A stretch of DNA of 64,000 nucleotides from Ectothiorhodospiraceae bacterium 2226 (GCA_013348725.1 CP054689.1:2848501-2912500); one strand, 5' to 3'; counted from the first letter of the stretch, positions 1 through 10,415 are shown. Numbers and translations are program-made. Notes: generated by a model from the sequence alone, not told the origin.

Positions 1-450
1 TGCGTCGGGCCCGTCGATGATGACGTTGCGGCAGATGATCGTTTTAGGGCCGCCATCGCAGATGGCTGGCTTCGCGCTCCGGGTCGGCTGCCGCCCCAAG
101 ACGGCTGGAGGCGCATCGCGCGCTGTCATGTTGGCGTAGCGGTGCTGAGGCCGTTAGAGAATTACGTCGATTCCTACCCGACGAAGATGTTCGAGTACAT
201 GGCAATGGGGCTTCCTGTTGTTGTATCCGATTTTGCATTATATCGGCAAGTGGTAGACCAGCATGACTGTGGACTATGTGTGGATCCGGAGAATGTGCAA
301 TCCGTTCGTCAAGCCCTCGAAGCGTTGCTGACCGATGCCGAAAGGGCGCGGGCGCTCGGCGAGCGCGGGAAGCGTGCCGTGCACGAGCATTACAGTTGGA
401 AAGGAGAGCTTCAGAAGCTTACGGACTTCTATCGAGGTTTGTTGGAGTGA
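1..450 (+). CDS. GT4 glycosyltransferase, C-terminal part (cut by window edge)
   Basis: The frame is open from base 1 to the TGA at 448-450, so about 149 C-terminal codons are present and the true start lies upstream of the window. The visible part is the donor-binding half of a GT-B family 4 glycosyltransferase: a GWRRIARCHVGVAVL strand, then SYPTKMFEYMAMGLPVV, the usual nucleotide-sugar binding block, and a C-terminal helix ending in YRGLLE. It would add a sugar to a lipid-linked glycan on the cytoplasmic face. It is followed by a Wzy/WaaL-like gene and other polysaccharide genes on the same strand. The internal GTG at 142 is not a credible start because it would remove the conserved strand before it. 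The sugar specificity cannot be read. Confidence 0.85.
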   Translation, partial: CVGPVDDDVAADDRFRAAIADGWLRAPGRLPPQDGWRRIARCHVGVAVLRPLENYVDSYPTKMFEYMAMGLPVVVSDFALYRQVVDQHDCGLCVDPENVQSVRQALEALLTDAERARALGERGKRAVHEHYSWKGELQKLTDFYRGLLE

Positions 451-533
451 CCCAGCGTTCGTTCGGGGGGGCAGCGCCGCGCGAGCGAGTAGAGGGCGTT
501 CCGCCAGATATACATATGCGAGGGGGCGAGGGA

Positions 534-1766
534 ATGGGCCGCCTCGCAGCATGGCTCGGCGCTCTCGCGCTCGTGAGTGTGTACATCAGCCCGCGGCTTG
601 GGGCGCACGTAACCGCGACCGATCTCCTTTTGGTGCTAGCTGCACTGGTGGTTCCCTTCGTTCTTCCTAGACTATGGCGGATCTCGGGCGGGCTTCCGGT
701 CCTGCTTGGAATTGCGTTTCTCGTATACGCCTTCCTTGTGACCGTGGCAATGTATCCCATCATTGGCACATCCGTAGTCCGTTCGTCGCTGTTTGGCGCA
801 CGCCTGATCGAGGCGTTCGTAATGTTCGCCATAGCGGTCTACCTAGGCTACACGAGACCACGCCTCTTCCTCTCCGCCGTGGGATTGGGCGCGGGAATTG
901 TTATTGTTTATGGCTTGTTTCAGATAGTGACGGGCCGATTTTCTGGTTATTACGGTTATATCGGTCTCCTTGGAGAACGCGGGCCCTCGCAGGCGGGGGC
1001 AGTTATTTACCTCACGTTCGTAAGTCTCCTGTTTCTCGGTTACCTTTTTCGCCGCGGGATGTTCACCTTAGGTGCGGTGCTCGTCATCTTCCTTCTTGTG
1101 GGAACGATATCCCGCACCGCGCTCGTCGCCCTGGTAGCTGTATCAACTGTTGGGCTCGTGGTTGTCTGGCTGGCTGGAAGTCGGCGTCTTGCTTGGTATC
1201 AACACCGCATTACCTTGTTGTTGTTTCTCGGGGTGTTGATTTCTGGTGCTGCAGCCATCCAGTTTCTGCCGGACCTTATGGACCGGGTCGCCCATCGGGC
1301 AAGTGCTTCGGATAGTGGGATCTCGATACGGATGGCCAAATGGCAGGGCCAGATCGATCAGCTGAACGCAGTTAGCCCGCTGCTGTGGCTGAGCGGCGCC
1401 GGCCTTGGTTCATATCAGCACCTCGCGCAGAAGGAAACCACGCGACTCGGGTTGGACTCGCAGTACATGTGGCTGATGATGGAGGTAGGAGTAGTCGGCG
1501 CGCTACTGTGGTTGGGGTGGCTCGGGACGATCATTCTTCGGATCTACCGCTGCAACCCGCAGATCGGGCACTTCGCCTTCTTGATGCTTTTTGGAATGCT
1601 CGTGATGGGCATAACGCACGAAATATTCTTGGTGGGTAAACCATCGATGCTTTTCTTCGCTTTGCTGGGAGGCGCGCTTGGCTTGGCGGCGCAAATGAGA
1701 GAGGCCGGTCAACACCATGAGCTATCGCCCCTGCGTCGCGTAAGCGGCTGGGGAAGGTCTGTGTGA
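534..1766 (+). CDS. O-antigen ligase/polymerase-like membrane protein (Wzy/WaaL superfamily)
   Basis: A 410-residue polytopic membrane protein with roughly ten to twelve hydrophobic segments and a large extracytoplasmic loop containing RMAKWQGQ and GAGLGSYQ, typical of the Wzy_C/WaaL superfamily that joins undecaprenyl-linked glycans. Start choice: the frame is open from 276, but the first ~86 codons are a non-hydrophobic shadow of the preceding gene. The ATG at 534 follows an AGGGGG stretch (521-526) at good distance and opens directly into a membrane helix; the ATG at 516 has no Shine-Dalgarno. Whether it is the repeat-unit polymerase or the lipid A-core ligase cannot be told from sequence; position between glycosyltransferase genes favours Wzy. 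Confidence 0.75.
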   Translation: MGRLAAWLGALALVSVYISPRLGAHVTATDLLLVLAALVVPFVLPRLWRISGGLPVLLGIAFLVYAFLVTVAMYPIIGTSVVRSSLFGARLIEAFVMFAIAVYLGYTRPRLFLSAVGLGAGIVIVYGLFQIVTGRFSGYYGYIGLLGERGPSQAGAVIYLTFVSLLFLGYLFRRGMFTLGAVLVIFLLVGTISRTALVALVAVSTVGLVVVWLAGSRRLAWYQHRITLLLFLGVLISGAAAIQFLPDLMDRVAHRASASDSGISIRMAKWQGQIDQLNAVSPLLWLSGAGLGSYQHLAQKETTRLGLDSQYMWLMMEVGVVGALLWLGWLGTIILRIYRCNPQIGHFAFLMLFGMLVMGITHEIFLVGKPSMLFFALLGGALGLAAQMREAGQHHELSPLRRVSGWGRSV

Positions 1767-1911
1767 GCTCACTAGATGCATGGCGGCACCGTGTTCTTGG
1801 CTTGGCGCAAGTGGTTTACCTACCGCTTCGAGACGGGTGCTTGGGCGACTCTGGTAGATTCGTTTCCAGGGCAAGGTCGGGCGCGGCATCGGGTTTCTGG
1901 TACGGTTTCTG

Positions 1912-3132
1912 ATGAGAATTGTCTATCTTCATCAATACTTTAACACTCCCAGTATGCCCGGGGGGACGCGTTCCTATGAAATGGCGCGGAGGCTCGTGAG
2001 CAAGGGGCACGAGGTCAATGTCATCACAAGTTCACGCGACACGAACTCCTGCGGAACGGGCTGGCGGGTAACGCGGGAGAGCGGGATATCCGTACACTGG
2101 TATCCTGTGCCGTACTCGAACAGCATGGGGTTTTCGCAAAGAGTTAGGGCGTTTGTTCAATTCGCTCTTGCCGCAGCTCGGCGGGCGGGGCGCATGGATT
2201 GCGACCTCGTATTTGCAACTAGTACACCTTTGACAATAGCGCTTCCCGCGGCGTTTGCGGCAAGACGCAGGGGCGTCCCCATGGTGTTCGAGGTGCGTGA
2301 CCTATGGCCCGAACTGCCGGTTGCTATTGGAGCGCTCAAGAACCCAGTCGGAATCATGTTGGCCAGGATGCTGGAGCGTTTCGCGTATAGGAATGCGCGT
2401 CGTGTGGTCGCATTGTCTCCCGGGATGCGCGAGGGGGTCATCAAGGCGGGCTATCCCGCGCGGCATGTCCACGTTGTGCCAAATAGCTGTGATCTTGATT
2501 TGTTTGAGCATGCGGCAGACGGCGGCCACCGCTTCCGCCGCACTCTAGATTGGCTTGGGGATCGGCCGCTGGTTCTGTACGCGGGGACGCTGGGTGCTAT
2601 CAACGGCGTCGGCTACTTGGTGGAAGTAGCGGCAGCAATGAGAGAGATTCTACCCGAAGCGCGCTTCTTGATCGTGGGGGAGGGTCGAGAGGAACAAACC
2701 GTCCGATCCAAGGCACGTGAACTAGGTGTTCTTGATGAGACATTGTTCATGATGTCAGCAATGCCCAAGGACAGGATGCCCGAGGTGCTTGGGGCGGCTG
2801 ATGTGGCAGTGTCCCTCTTCATTGATCTTCCCGAGATGTGGGCGAATTCGGCGAATAAGTTCTTCGATGCTTTAGCTGCGGGACGCGCGGTGGCGATCAA
2901 CTACGGAGGATGGCAGGCGGAACTGCTGACGTGCAGTGGCGCGGGCGTAGTGCTACCTCCCAACGACGCACGTGTGGCGGCTGAGAGGTTAGCGGGCTTG
3001 CTTGGCGATAGGGATTCATGCAGGGAAGCCGGCCTAAAGGCCCGCCAACTCGGGGAAGAAAGGTTCTCTCGGAATCGGCTGGCTGACGAGTTGGAAGCGG
3101 TATTGCTGGAGGCGGCGAGTGGGTCCGCATGA
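1912..3132 (+). CDS. GT4 glycosyltransferase (WbuB-like)
   Basis: A 406-residue GT-B glycosyltransferase. The N-terminal acceptor domain opens MRIVYLHQYFNTPSMPGGTR, including the Gly-Gly-x-R motif near the start, and continues with FEVRDLWPELPVAIG, characteristic of WbuB-type family 4 enzymes that transfer acetamido-sugars. The C-terminal domain has LVLYAGTLGAINGV, the FLIVGEG strand, and NKFFDALAAGRAVAINYGGW as the donor-binding region. It is the first gene of a tightly overlapping run with the phosphoglycosyltransferase, acetyltransferase and aminotransferase genes; its last 14 bases overlap the next start. It probably adds the second sugar of the repeat unit, on top of the sugar phosphate laid down by the PglC-like enzyme (inference from order). 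Confidence 0.85.
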   Translation: MRIVYLHQYFNTPSMPGGTRSYEMARRLVSKGHEVNVITSSRDTNSCGTGWRVTRESGISVHWYPVPYSNSMGFSQRVRAFVQFALAAARRAGRMDCDLVFATSTPLTIALPAAFAARRRGVPMVFEVRDLWPELPVAIGALKNPVGIMLARMLERFAYRNARRVVALSPGMREGVIKAGYPARHVHVVPNSCDLDLFEHAADGGHRFRRTLDWLGDRPLVLYAGTLGAINGVGYLVEVAAAMREILPEARFLIVGEGREEQTVRSKARELGVLDETLFMMSAMPKDRMPEVLGAADVAVSLFIDLPEMWANSANKFFDALAAGRAVAINYGGWQAELLTCSGAGVVLPPNDARVAAERLAGLLGDRDSCREAGLKARQLGEERFSRNRLADELEAVLLEAASGSA

Positions 3133-3733
3133 TGTTTGCAAACGGCTGTTTGACTTGGTCATCGCCGTGACGTTGTTGGTGGTTTTCGCGCCGCTTCTCT
3201 TGATCTTGGCGCTGACCGTTTTGGCGATACTAGGGCGGCCGGTGTTTTTTGGACAGGAGCGCCCGGGATTGAACGGCGGACTATTCACAATGTGGAAATT
3301 TCGCACCATGCGCGAGACGCGTGACGCAGCGGGGCGCTTGCTACCTGACGAGGCACGGCTCACGCGGTTTGGACGCTTCCTTCGCTCCAGCTCACTCGAC
3401 GAGCTACCAGAGCTGTTCAACGTTTTGAAGGGAGATATGAGTTTAGTAGGTCCGCGGCCACTACTTCCGGAGTACCTGTCTCTGTATTCGCAGGAGCAGG
3501 CCCGGCGCCATGAAGTTCGCCCGGGGATCACAGGATGGGCTCAGGTTAACGGCCGTAACGCCGTCGATTGGGACGAGCGCTTTCGCCTGGACGTTTGGTA
3601 TGTCGATCATGCTTCGCTGTGGTTGGATCTAAAGATCCTGTGGCGGACTCTGGTGCTGGTCGTGCGGCGCGAGGGCATCTCTGCGGAGGGGCATGTGACG
3701 ATGCCACCGTTCAAGGGGCGTGATGAGGCATGA
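3119..3733 (+). CDS. pglC: PglC-type initiating phosphoglycosyltransferase
   Basis: A 204-residue monotopic phosphoglycosyltransferase that would transfer a sugar 1-phosphate from UDP-sugar to undecaprenyl phosphate, starting the glycan. The start is the GTG at 3119, overlapping the upstream gene by 14 bases; no later start would keep the conserved KRLFDLVIA re-entrant helix. Other family marks are FGQERPG, MWKFRTM, the catalytic Asp-Glu pair in SSLDELPELFNV (D94/E95), GDMSLVGPRPLLPEYL and RPGITGWAQVNGRN. It is the minimal PglC core and lacks the extra N-terminal membrane domain of WbaP/WcaJ. The adjacent PglD- and PglE-like genes suggest the substrate is UDP-N,N'-diacetylbacillosamine; this is inference from context. 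Confidence 0.88.
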   Translation: MGPHDVCKRLFDLVIAVTLLVVFAPLLLILALTVLAILGRPVFFGQERPGLNGGLFTMWKFRTMRETRDAAGRLLPDEARLTRFGRFLRSSSLDELPELFNVLKGDMSLVGPRPLLPEYLSLYSQEQARRHEVRPGITGWAQVNGRNAVDWDERFRLDVWYVDHASLWLDLKILWRTLVLVVRREGISAEGHVTMPPFKGRDEA

Positions 3734-4368
3734 GCAAGCTCCATATATTGGGTGCAGGGGGCCACGGCAAGGTGGTGGCGGATGCCGCGCTTGCTGCGGG
3801 CATGGCGGATGAAATCGTGTTCTACGATGATCGATTTCCGACGCTCACGACGGTGGGCGCATGGCCTGTGGTCGGCCGTTTAGAGGACGTGCCGGAAGGC
3901 GGACGAGACCTTGCAGTGGTGGCTCTTGGTGACAATGCGTTGCGCATGCGGATAATCCAACAGCTGGCGGAGCGGGATGCCTCGCTTGCGCGCGTTGTTC
4001 ATCCGTCGGCCGCTATTAGCCGCTCAGCAACTCTTGGGGAGGGTAGCGTTGTTCTGGCGCAAGCGGTCGTCGGGCCGGATGCGGAACTAGGGAGAGGCTG
4101 TATCGTGAATTCGGGGGCGACGGTCGATCATGACTGCAGGTTGGGCGAGGGCGTGCATGTTGCGCCCGGCGCGCACTTGGGGGGCGCCGTAGTGGTCGGA
4201 CGCGAAACGTGGATTGGCCTCGGCGCTAGCGTCATCGAGGGACTGCGGATTGGGGAGCGATGTCTGGTTGCGGCGGGCGCCGCAGTCGTACACGACCTTC
4301 CCGACCAATCACGTGTCGGGGGCGTTCCGGCTAAGGCGCTCGGATCGGCGGGGGCCACGGGGGAATGA
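3730..4368 (+). CDS. pglD: PglD/NeuD-family sugar N-acetyltransferase
   Basis: A 212-residue protein with an N-terminal Rossmann-like sugar-nucleotide module (HILGAGGHGKVVADAA) and a C-terminal left-handed beta-helix of hexapeptide repeats from about residue 95 to 195. The acetyl-CoA-dependent catalytic His is H134 in GATVDHDC; the helix ends with VGGVPAKALG. Members acetylate the 4-amino group of UDP-4-amino-sugars (PglD, bacillosamine) or sialic acid (NeuD). The ATG overlaps the previous stop as ATGA, and the stop overlaps the next start the same way, so translation is coupled. The sandwich between PglC- and PglE-like genes supports the PglD role. Confidence 0.85.
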   Translation: MSKLHILGAGGHGKVVADAALAAGMADEIVFYDDRFPTLTTVGAWPVVGRLEDVPEGGRDLAVVALGDNALRMRIIQQLAERDASLARVVHPSAAISRSATLGEGSVVLAQAVVGPDAELGRGCIVNSGATVDHDCRLGEGVHVAPGAHLGGAVVVGRETWIGLGASVIEGLRIGERCLVAAGAAVVHDLPDQSRVGGVPAKALGSAGATGE

Positions 4369-5537
4369 ACAGCCGTGAGGTAAGTTGGCCTGTGTTTGGG
4401 CTTGAAGAAGTCGACGCCGTCGTCGGCGTACTTCGGTCCGGGCGCGTCAACTATTGGACCGGCGAGGAGGGGCGCCGCTTCGAGCATGCCTTCGCCGCGT
4501 TCGTTGGTGCACCCTACGGGATCGCCTTGGCAAACGGTACGGTCGCCCTGGAACTGGCGCTGATCGCCGCGGGTGTGGGTCCCGGTGATGAAGTGATCGT
4601 AACGCCGCGCAGCTTCATGGCTTCGGTCAGCGCTGTCGTGCTCTCGGGCGCTCGGCCGGTCTTCGTGGATGTGGACCGAGATAGCCAGAACATGACCCCG
4701 GATACGGTGGCTGCGGCACTGACTCCTCGGACGAAGGCAATCCTGGCGGTGCATCTGGCAGGTTGGCCGTTCGACGCGCCAGCGCTGCGGTCTCTTGCGC
4801 AGGCTCACGGCGTGTATTTGATTGAAGACTGCGCGCAGGCGCATGGCGCGCGCATCGCGGGGCGCTGTGTCGGGAGTTTCGGCGACGCGGCCGCCTTCTC
4901 CTTTTGCCAGGACAAGATCATGACGACAGGGGGCGAGGGAGGCATGTTGTTGCTTCAGGATGAGGAGCAGTGGCGTCGCGCCTGGGCTTACAAGGACCAC
5001 GGGAAGAGCTATGCGGCCGTCTATGAACGGGAGCACCGAGCGGGTTTCCGCTGGCTTCACGAGTCCTTCGGGACCAACTGGCGCATGACGGAAATGCAGG
5101 CGGCCATCGGCCGCGTCCAACTCAGCAAGCTCGCGGGATGGTTAGCGACTAGGAAGCGCAACGCTATGTTGTACGCGGAACGGCTGTCCCAGGTGCCGGG
5201 GCTGCGGGTGCCCCTGCCGCCGGAGGGTGTCGAGCACGCGTGGTATAAGTTCTACTGCTTCGTGCGGCCTGAGGCTTTGCGATCGAGTTGGAGTAGGGAT
5301 CGCATCTTGGCGGAGATCCGGTCCGCGGGTATCGAGTGCTTCACGGGATCCTGTCCGGAGATCTACCTGGAAAAGGCCTTCGAAGGTACAGGGCAGCGCC
5401 CCGAGCGGCGGTTGCCCGTGGCGCAACAGCTTGGCGAGACCAGCCTAATGCTGGCGGTGGACCCAACAGTCACAGAGTCTGATGTGAATCGTGCTTGCGA
5501 TGGGATCGCGGATGTTATGCGCCGCGCGTGTCGTTAG
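4365..5537 (+). CDS. pglE: DegT/DnrJ/EryC1-family sugar aminotransferase (PglE-like)
   Basis: A 390-residue PLP-dependent type I aminotransferase fold protein of the sugar-aminotransferase family. Landmarks: ALANGTVALELAL binding the cofactor phosphate, the Asp in YLIEDCAQAHGA that contacts the PLP ring nitrogen, and the Schiff-base lysine K184 in CQDKIMTTGGEGG. It would convert a UDP-4-keto-6-deoxy-HexNAc to the 4-amino sugar using glutamate. Translation is coupled to the acetyltransferase gene (ATGA). The matching 4,6-dehydratase is not adjacent but lies about 5 kb downstream at 10416-12311. Family specificity is broad, so the bacillosamine assignment rests on the three-gene neighbourhood. 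Confidence 0.87.
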   Translation: MNSREVSWPVFGLEEVDAVVGVLRSGRVNYWTGEEGRRFEHAFAAFVGAPYGIALANGTVALELALIAAGVGPGDEVIVTPRSFMASVSAVVLSGARPVFVDVDRDSQNMTPDTVAAALTPRTKAILAVHLAGWPFDAPALRSLAQAHGVYLIEDCAQAHGARIAGRCVGSFGDAAAFSFCQDKIMTTGGEGGMLLLQDEEQWRRAWAYKDHGKSYAAVYEREHRAGFRWLHESFGTNWRMTEMQAAIGRVQLSKLAGWLATRKRNAMLYAERLSQVPGLRVPLPPEGVEHAWYKFYCFVRPEALRSSWSRDRILAEIRSAGIECFTGSCPEIYLEKAFEGTGQRPERRLPVAQQLGETSLMLAVDPTVTESDVNRACDGIADVMRRACR

Positions 5538-5572
5538 CTCTCGATAGGTCGTCAGAACGGCCGCCCGGAAGT

Positions 5573-5881
5573 CTCCTTTTTATCGTGGATGCCACCGTCA
5601 CCTTAGTCGTGCGCCTGCGGCATGGTACGCGCTGGAGCGAGCCGCATCGGCGCCACGTCTACCAACGCGTGGCGCGGCGCTGGGGCAGCCACGGGCGCGT
5701 TACGACGCTCTATACAATCATTAATATGGTATGGCTGCTGCCGTGGGCGCTGTTGGCGTGGACGCAGCCCGCGTGGGGCGCCCCCGCCGCACTGGCGGCG
5801 CTCGCGCCGCTGGCATGGTGGGTTTGGCGCGAGGGCGCCGGGCGTCCGGTGGACGAAACGCCGGGGGTTTCGGGGCCTTGA
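5573..5881 (+). pseudogene. Decayed C-terminal remnant of a WecA/WbpL-type (GT4, MraY-like) transferase
   Basis: Immediately after pglE an open frame without a usable start reads FIVDATVTLVVRL, then EPHRRHVYQRVARRWGSHGR, followed by two hydrophobic helices around INMVWLLPWALLAW. From memory, this is how the last part of WbpL/WecA-like undecaprenyl-phosphate N-acetylaminosugar-1-phosphate transferases looks: the DATVTL helix, the cytoplasmic HR.H.YQ..ARRWGSH loop and the final transmembrane helices. The catalytic N-terminal two thirds, with the Asp-rich loop, are missing, so it cannot be active. It seems to be what is left of the former initiating enzyme after the PglC-type cluster was inserted. 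Up to 6108 I see no other gene; a weak TATACT -10-like hexamer at about 6055 may serve ugd. Confidence 0.72.
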
Positions 5882-6108
5882 AGTCAGCGTCTTATACACA
5901 CTGACGATGGCTTCGTGGATATGTATAGAATCCGTATTCTTCCACGCCTGCTTTTGCCCACCCTCATGCGATCGTCCGTGGGTTTTCCAGCGGTGGCGGT
6001 CACAGCGCCGGTGGAAGAGCCGCTCGGCGGCAGCGTCGGCGCCGGCTGATGTTCTATACTCTGGCGGCGTAACGCCTGTTCTAGGGATGGATCCGTTGGG
6101 GGGGAGTA

Positions 6109-7470
6109 ATGAAAGTAACGATTTTTGGGTCGGGTTATGTGGGGCTCGTGACGGGCGCCTGCCTGGCCGAAGTGGGTAACGATGTCCTGTGCGTGGACAT
6201 CGACGAGCGCAAGATCGAGATGCTCCAGTGCGGCGAGGTGCCGATCTTCGAGCCGGGGCTGGACGATCTGGTACGGGCGAACGCCGCGGCGGGGCGCCTG
6301 TCCTTTACCAGCGACGTGGCCGCCGGTGTGGAGCACGGCCTGTTCCAGTTCATCGCCGTAGGTACGCCGCCGGACGAGGACGGCTCGGCGGACCTGCAGT
6401 ATGTGCTCCAGGTGGCCGAATCCGTCGCCCGCAATATGCAGGACTACCGCGTGCTGGTGGATAAATCCACAGTGCCCGTGGGCACGGCGGACAAGGTACG
6501 CGAGCGGGTGGCCTCGGTGCTGGCCGAGCGCGGCGCGGCGCTGGAGTTCGATGTGGTGTCGAACCCCGAGTTCCTGAAGGAAGGCGCGGCGATCGAGGAC
6601 TTCATGAAGCCCGAGCGCATCGTCATCGGCACGGACAATCCGCGAACCACGGAACTGCTGCGCGCGCTTTACGCGCCCTTCAACCGCAGCCATGACCGCC
6701 TGATCGCCATGGACATCCGCTCGGCGGAGCTTACCAAGTATGCCGCCAACGCCATGCTGGCCACCAAAATCAGCTTCATGAACGAGCTGGCGAGCCTGGC
6801 TGAGCTGGTGGGGGCGGACATCGAGAACGTGCGCCGGGGCATCGGCTCCGACTCGCGCATCGGCTATCCGTTCATCTATCCCGGCTGCGGTTTTGGCGGC
6901 TCCTGTTTCCCCAAGGATATCCGTGCCTTGGCGCACACCGGGCGGCAGGTGGGCTTCCGTACCGAGATCGTGGACGCCGTTCAGGCGGTGAATGACCGGC
7001 AGAAGTCGGTGTTGGGCGAGAAGATCCGCGCGCACTTTGGCGACGATCTCAAGGGGCGCACGTTCGCGCTGTGGGGCTTGGCGTTCAAGCCGAATACCGA
7101 CGACATGCGCGAGGCGCCGAGCCGCACCCTGATGGAGACGTTGTGGGCGGCGGGTGCGCGCGTGCAGGCGCACGACCCGGAGGCGATGGAGGAGGCGCGG
7201 CGGATCTATGGCGACCGCGACGACCTGGTGCTGTGCACCAAGCCGGAGATGGCGCTGGATGGCGCGGATGCTTTGGTGGTGGTGACCGAGTGGAACGTAT
7301 TCCGCAGTCCGGACTTCGACGCCGTGAAGGCGGCGCTCAAGGAGCCGGTGGTGTTCGACGGTCGCAACATCTACGACCCCGCGCGGCTGGGGCGGATGGG
7401 CTTCACCTATTACGGCATTGGGCGCGGTGAGCGGCTGAAGCCGGTGGCGGGGATGGCGGCGCAGGGGTAG
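6109..7470 (+). CDS. ugd: UDP-glucose 6-dehydrogenase
   Basis: A 453-residue NAD-dependent dehydrogenase that oxidises UDP-glucose to UDP-glucuronate. The N-terminal Rossmann motif is [17 protein letters not shown] (7-23), followed by [15 protein letters not shown] and [20 protein letters not shown]. The catalytic cysteine is C266 in [11 protein letters not shown], and the C-terminal domain has [17 protein letters not shown]. The ATG at 6109 is preceded by GGGGGGAG. Its product feeds the UDP-glucuronate 4-epimerase at 9257-10288, and GalU (12308-13198) makes its substrate. The last 18 codons form part of a 185-bp segment that is tandemly duplicated downstream. Confidence 0.96.
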   Translation: MKVTIFGSGYVGLVTGACLAEVGNDVLCVDIDERKIEMLQCGEVPIFEPGLDDLVRANAAAGRLSFTSDVAAGVEHGLFQFIAVGTPPDEDGSADLQYVLQVAESVARNMQDYRVLVDKSTVPVGTADKVRERVASVLAERGAALEFDVVSNPEFLKEGAAIEDFMKPERIVIGTDNPRTTELLRALYAPFNRSHDRLIAMDIRSAELTKYAANAMLATKISFMNELASLAELVGADIENVRRGIGSDSRIGYPFIYPGCGFGGSCFPKDIRALAHTGRQVGFRTEIVDAVQAVNDRQKSVLGEKIRAHFGDDLKGRTFALWGLAFKPNTDDMREAPSRTLMETLWAAGARVQAHDPEAMEEARRIYGDRDDLVLCTKPEMALDGADALVVVTEWNVFRSPDFDAVKAALKEPVVFDGRNIYDPARLGRMGFTYYGIGRGERLKPVAGMAAQG

Positions 7471-7557
7471 CGGCGGTTCGGAGCTGGGATGTTGCTCTGG
7501 CGCGCGGCTAGTTTTCCGTAGTAGTGCGGCAGGCTCGCACTATTTGTTGAGGTCGGT

Positions 7558-7584
7558 GGCGCAATGCGCTGCGCTTATTGCGCC
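7558..7584. repeat. REP-like imperfect palindrome, copy 1
   Basis: Arms GGCGCAAT (7558-7565) and ATTGCGCC (7577-7584) flank a GC-rich centre. The sequence resembles a widespread proteobacterial intergenic palindrome found downstream of genes. Confidence 0.7.
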
Positions 7585-7742
7585 CTACGGGCTATTCCGG
7601 CATTGGGCGCGGTGAGCGGCTGAAGCCGGTGGCGGGGATGGCGGCGCAGGGGTAGCGGCGGTTCGGCGCGGGGGATGTTGCTCCGGCGCTCGGCGATTGT
7701 CCGTGGTCGAGCGTCTGGCTGGTGATATTCGTTGAGGTTGTT

Positions 7743-7769
7743 GGCGCGATGCGCTGCGCTTATTGCGCC
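7743..7769. repeat. REP-like imperfect palindrome, copy 2
   Basis: Second copy, exactly 185 bp downstream of the first. The left arm is GGCGCGAT, one change from copy 1, and the right arm ATTGCGCC is intact, so it arose with the tandem duplication. Confidence 0.7.
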
Positions 7770-7931
7770 CTGCGGGCAGCTACGGGGCGGGACGGTCGCG
7801 CGCGAGTCCGGATTTGGGACGGGGTTGCGCTTTTGGGGCGGCGGGCTTTGCCGTCGGCGACTATATGAGAACAGAACACTCAGGGACGAGGGCCCGCCGC
7901 CCGGTGGGCACATCAGAATAAAGGAAGGATC

Positions 7932-9215
<1,284 letters not shown>

Positions 9216-9256
9216 ACCTGAATCAAAAATTTTCGATTTGAACGAGAAGGATAAGC

Positions 9257-10288
9257 ATGAGCGCAGGAAGTAACGGCGGCGCCACGGTGTTGGTCACCGG
9301 CACGGCAGGCTTCATCGGTTCCGAGTTGGCGATCCGCTTGCTGGAGCGCGGCGACCGCGTGATCGGCGTCGACAACATGAACGATTACTACGACGTCCGC
9401 CTCAAGCAGGCGCGGCTGGACCGCTTCAAGGATCACCCGAACTTTACCGATGTGCGGGTGGATATCGCCGACCGCGCGGCCATGGAGCAGGTATTCACCA
9501 AGTACAGGCCGCAGCGCGTGGTGAACCTCGCGGCGCAGGCGGGGGTGCGCTACTCGCTCAAGAATCCGCACGCCTACGTGGACACCAACCTGGTCGGTTT
9601 CGTGAACATCCTCGAGGGCTGCCGCCACAACGGCGTGGAGCACCTGGTGTACGCCTCCAGCAGTTCGGTGTACGGCGCCAACACCGAGATGCCGTTCTCG
9701 GTGCATCACAACGTCGACCATCCCGTGAGTCTGTACGCCGCCAGCAAAAAGGCCAACGAGCTGATGGCGCACACCTACAGCTCGCTGTATGGCCTGCCCA
9801 CTACGGGGCTGCGCTTCTTCACGGTATACGGCCCCTGGGGCCGGCCCGATATGGCGCTGTTCCTTTTTACCAAGAACATCCTCGAGGGCAAGCCCATCGA
9901 TGTGTTCAACCATGGTAAACACCGGCGCGACTTCACCTACATCGATGACATCGTCGAAGGCGTGATTCGCACCTTGGACCACACCGCGACGGCCAACCCC
10001 GACTGGTCGAGCGACGTGCCCGACTCCGGCACGAGCTATGCGCCGTACCGGCTGTACAACATCGGCAACCACCGGCCGGTGGACCTTCTGCACTATATTG
10101 AAGTGTTGGAGGATTGCCTGGGCCGCAAGGCCGAGATGAACATGCTGCCCCTGCAGCCGGGCGACGTGCCGGACACTTACGCCGACGTAGAGGACCTTGC
10201 GCGGGACGTGGGTTATCAGCCGTCGGTGCCGGTGGAGGAAGGCGTTAGACGGTTCGTCGAATGGTACCGCGAGTACCACGGCGTCTGA
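9257..10288 (+). CDS. UDP-glucuronate 4-epimerase (extended SDR)
   Basis: A 343-residue extended short-chain dehydrogenase. It shows the NAD motif [12 protein letters not shown] (14-25), [17 protein letters not shown], typical of UDP-glucuronate epimerases of the CapI/LspL/GAE group, the SSSSVYG catalytic Ser, and the Tyr-x3-Lys pair Y160/K164 in [30 protein letters not shown] is the substrate-specificity loop for UDP-GlcA/GalA. It would interconvert UDP-GlcA from Ugd with UDP-GalA. A clear AAGGA precedes the ATG. The gene sits 41 bp after the dehydrogenase gene and is probably co-transcribed. A role on UDP-HexNAcA, as for TviC/WbpP, is the alternative, but the VDNMNDYYD start favours glucuronate. 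Confidence 0.88.
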   Translation: MSAGSNGGATVLVTGTAGFIGSELAIRLLERGDRVIGVDNMNDYYDVRLKQARLDRFKDHPNFTDVRVDIADRAAMEQVFTKYRPQRVVNLAAQAGVRYSLKNPHAYVDTNLVGFVNILEGCRHNGVEHLVYASSSSVYGANTEMPFSVHHNVDHPVSLYAASKKANELMAHTYSSLYGLPTTGLRFFTVYGPWGRPDMALFLFTKNILEGKPIDVFNHGKHRRDFTYIDDIVEGVIRTLDHTATANPDWSSDVPDSGTSYAPYRLYNIGNHRPVDLLHYIEVLEDCLGRKAEMNMLPLQPGDVPDTYADVEDLARDVGYQPSVPVEEGVRRFVEWYREYHGV

Positions 10289-10354
10289 GGGCGACAAGGG
10301 GCATCCGGAGCGGCTACGGGCACCCGGAAGCCCCTGGTAAAGCCCGGCTAACGC

Positions 10355-10363
10355 TGGTATAGT
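10355..10363 (+). promoter_or_regulatory. Extended -10 promoter for the pglF-like gene
   Basis: TGG immediately precedes TATAGT (10358-10363), giving an extended -10 element; only a weak -35 (TGGTAA, 10335-10340) lies 17 bp upstream. Start of transcription would be near 10370, 46 bases before the proposed CTG start. Confidence 0.45.
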
Positions 10364-10415
10364 GCTGAATTATCATGGTTTTAGATATTAATACCACTCC
10401 TGGGAGGAGGCGGTT

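Larger units (their letters stand above)
7413..7782 (+). repeat. Two tandem copies of a 185-bp unit (3' end of ugd plus downstream DNA)
   Basis: Bases 7413-7597 and 7598-7782 are two copies of one 185-bp unit at exactly 185-bp offset. The first ~75 bp are nearly identical; the rest has diverged with scattered substitutions but no evident length change. The unit starts inside ugd (codons for [18 protein letters not shown] and the TAG stop), so copy 2 carries a dead ugd tail. Each copy ends with a REP-like palindrome. With 7783-7931 this fills the 461-bp gap between ugd and the next gene; the remainder shows only AT-poor sequence and the Shine-Dalgarno AAGGA of the next gene. Confidence 0.93.

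Noticed and set aside
276-533. N-terminal extension of the Wzy/WaaL-like protein back to 276
   Set aside because: It overlaps the GT4 coding region in another frame, is not hydrophobic and has no ribosome site; ATG 534 is better supported.
1767-1911. Gap between the Wzy-like and WbuB-like genes
   Set aside because: Looked for a promoter or small gene; nothing beyond background.
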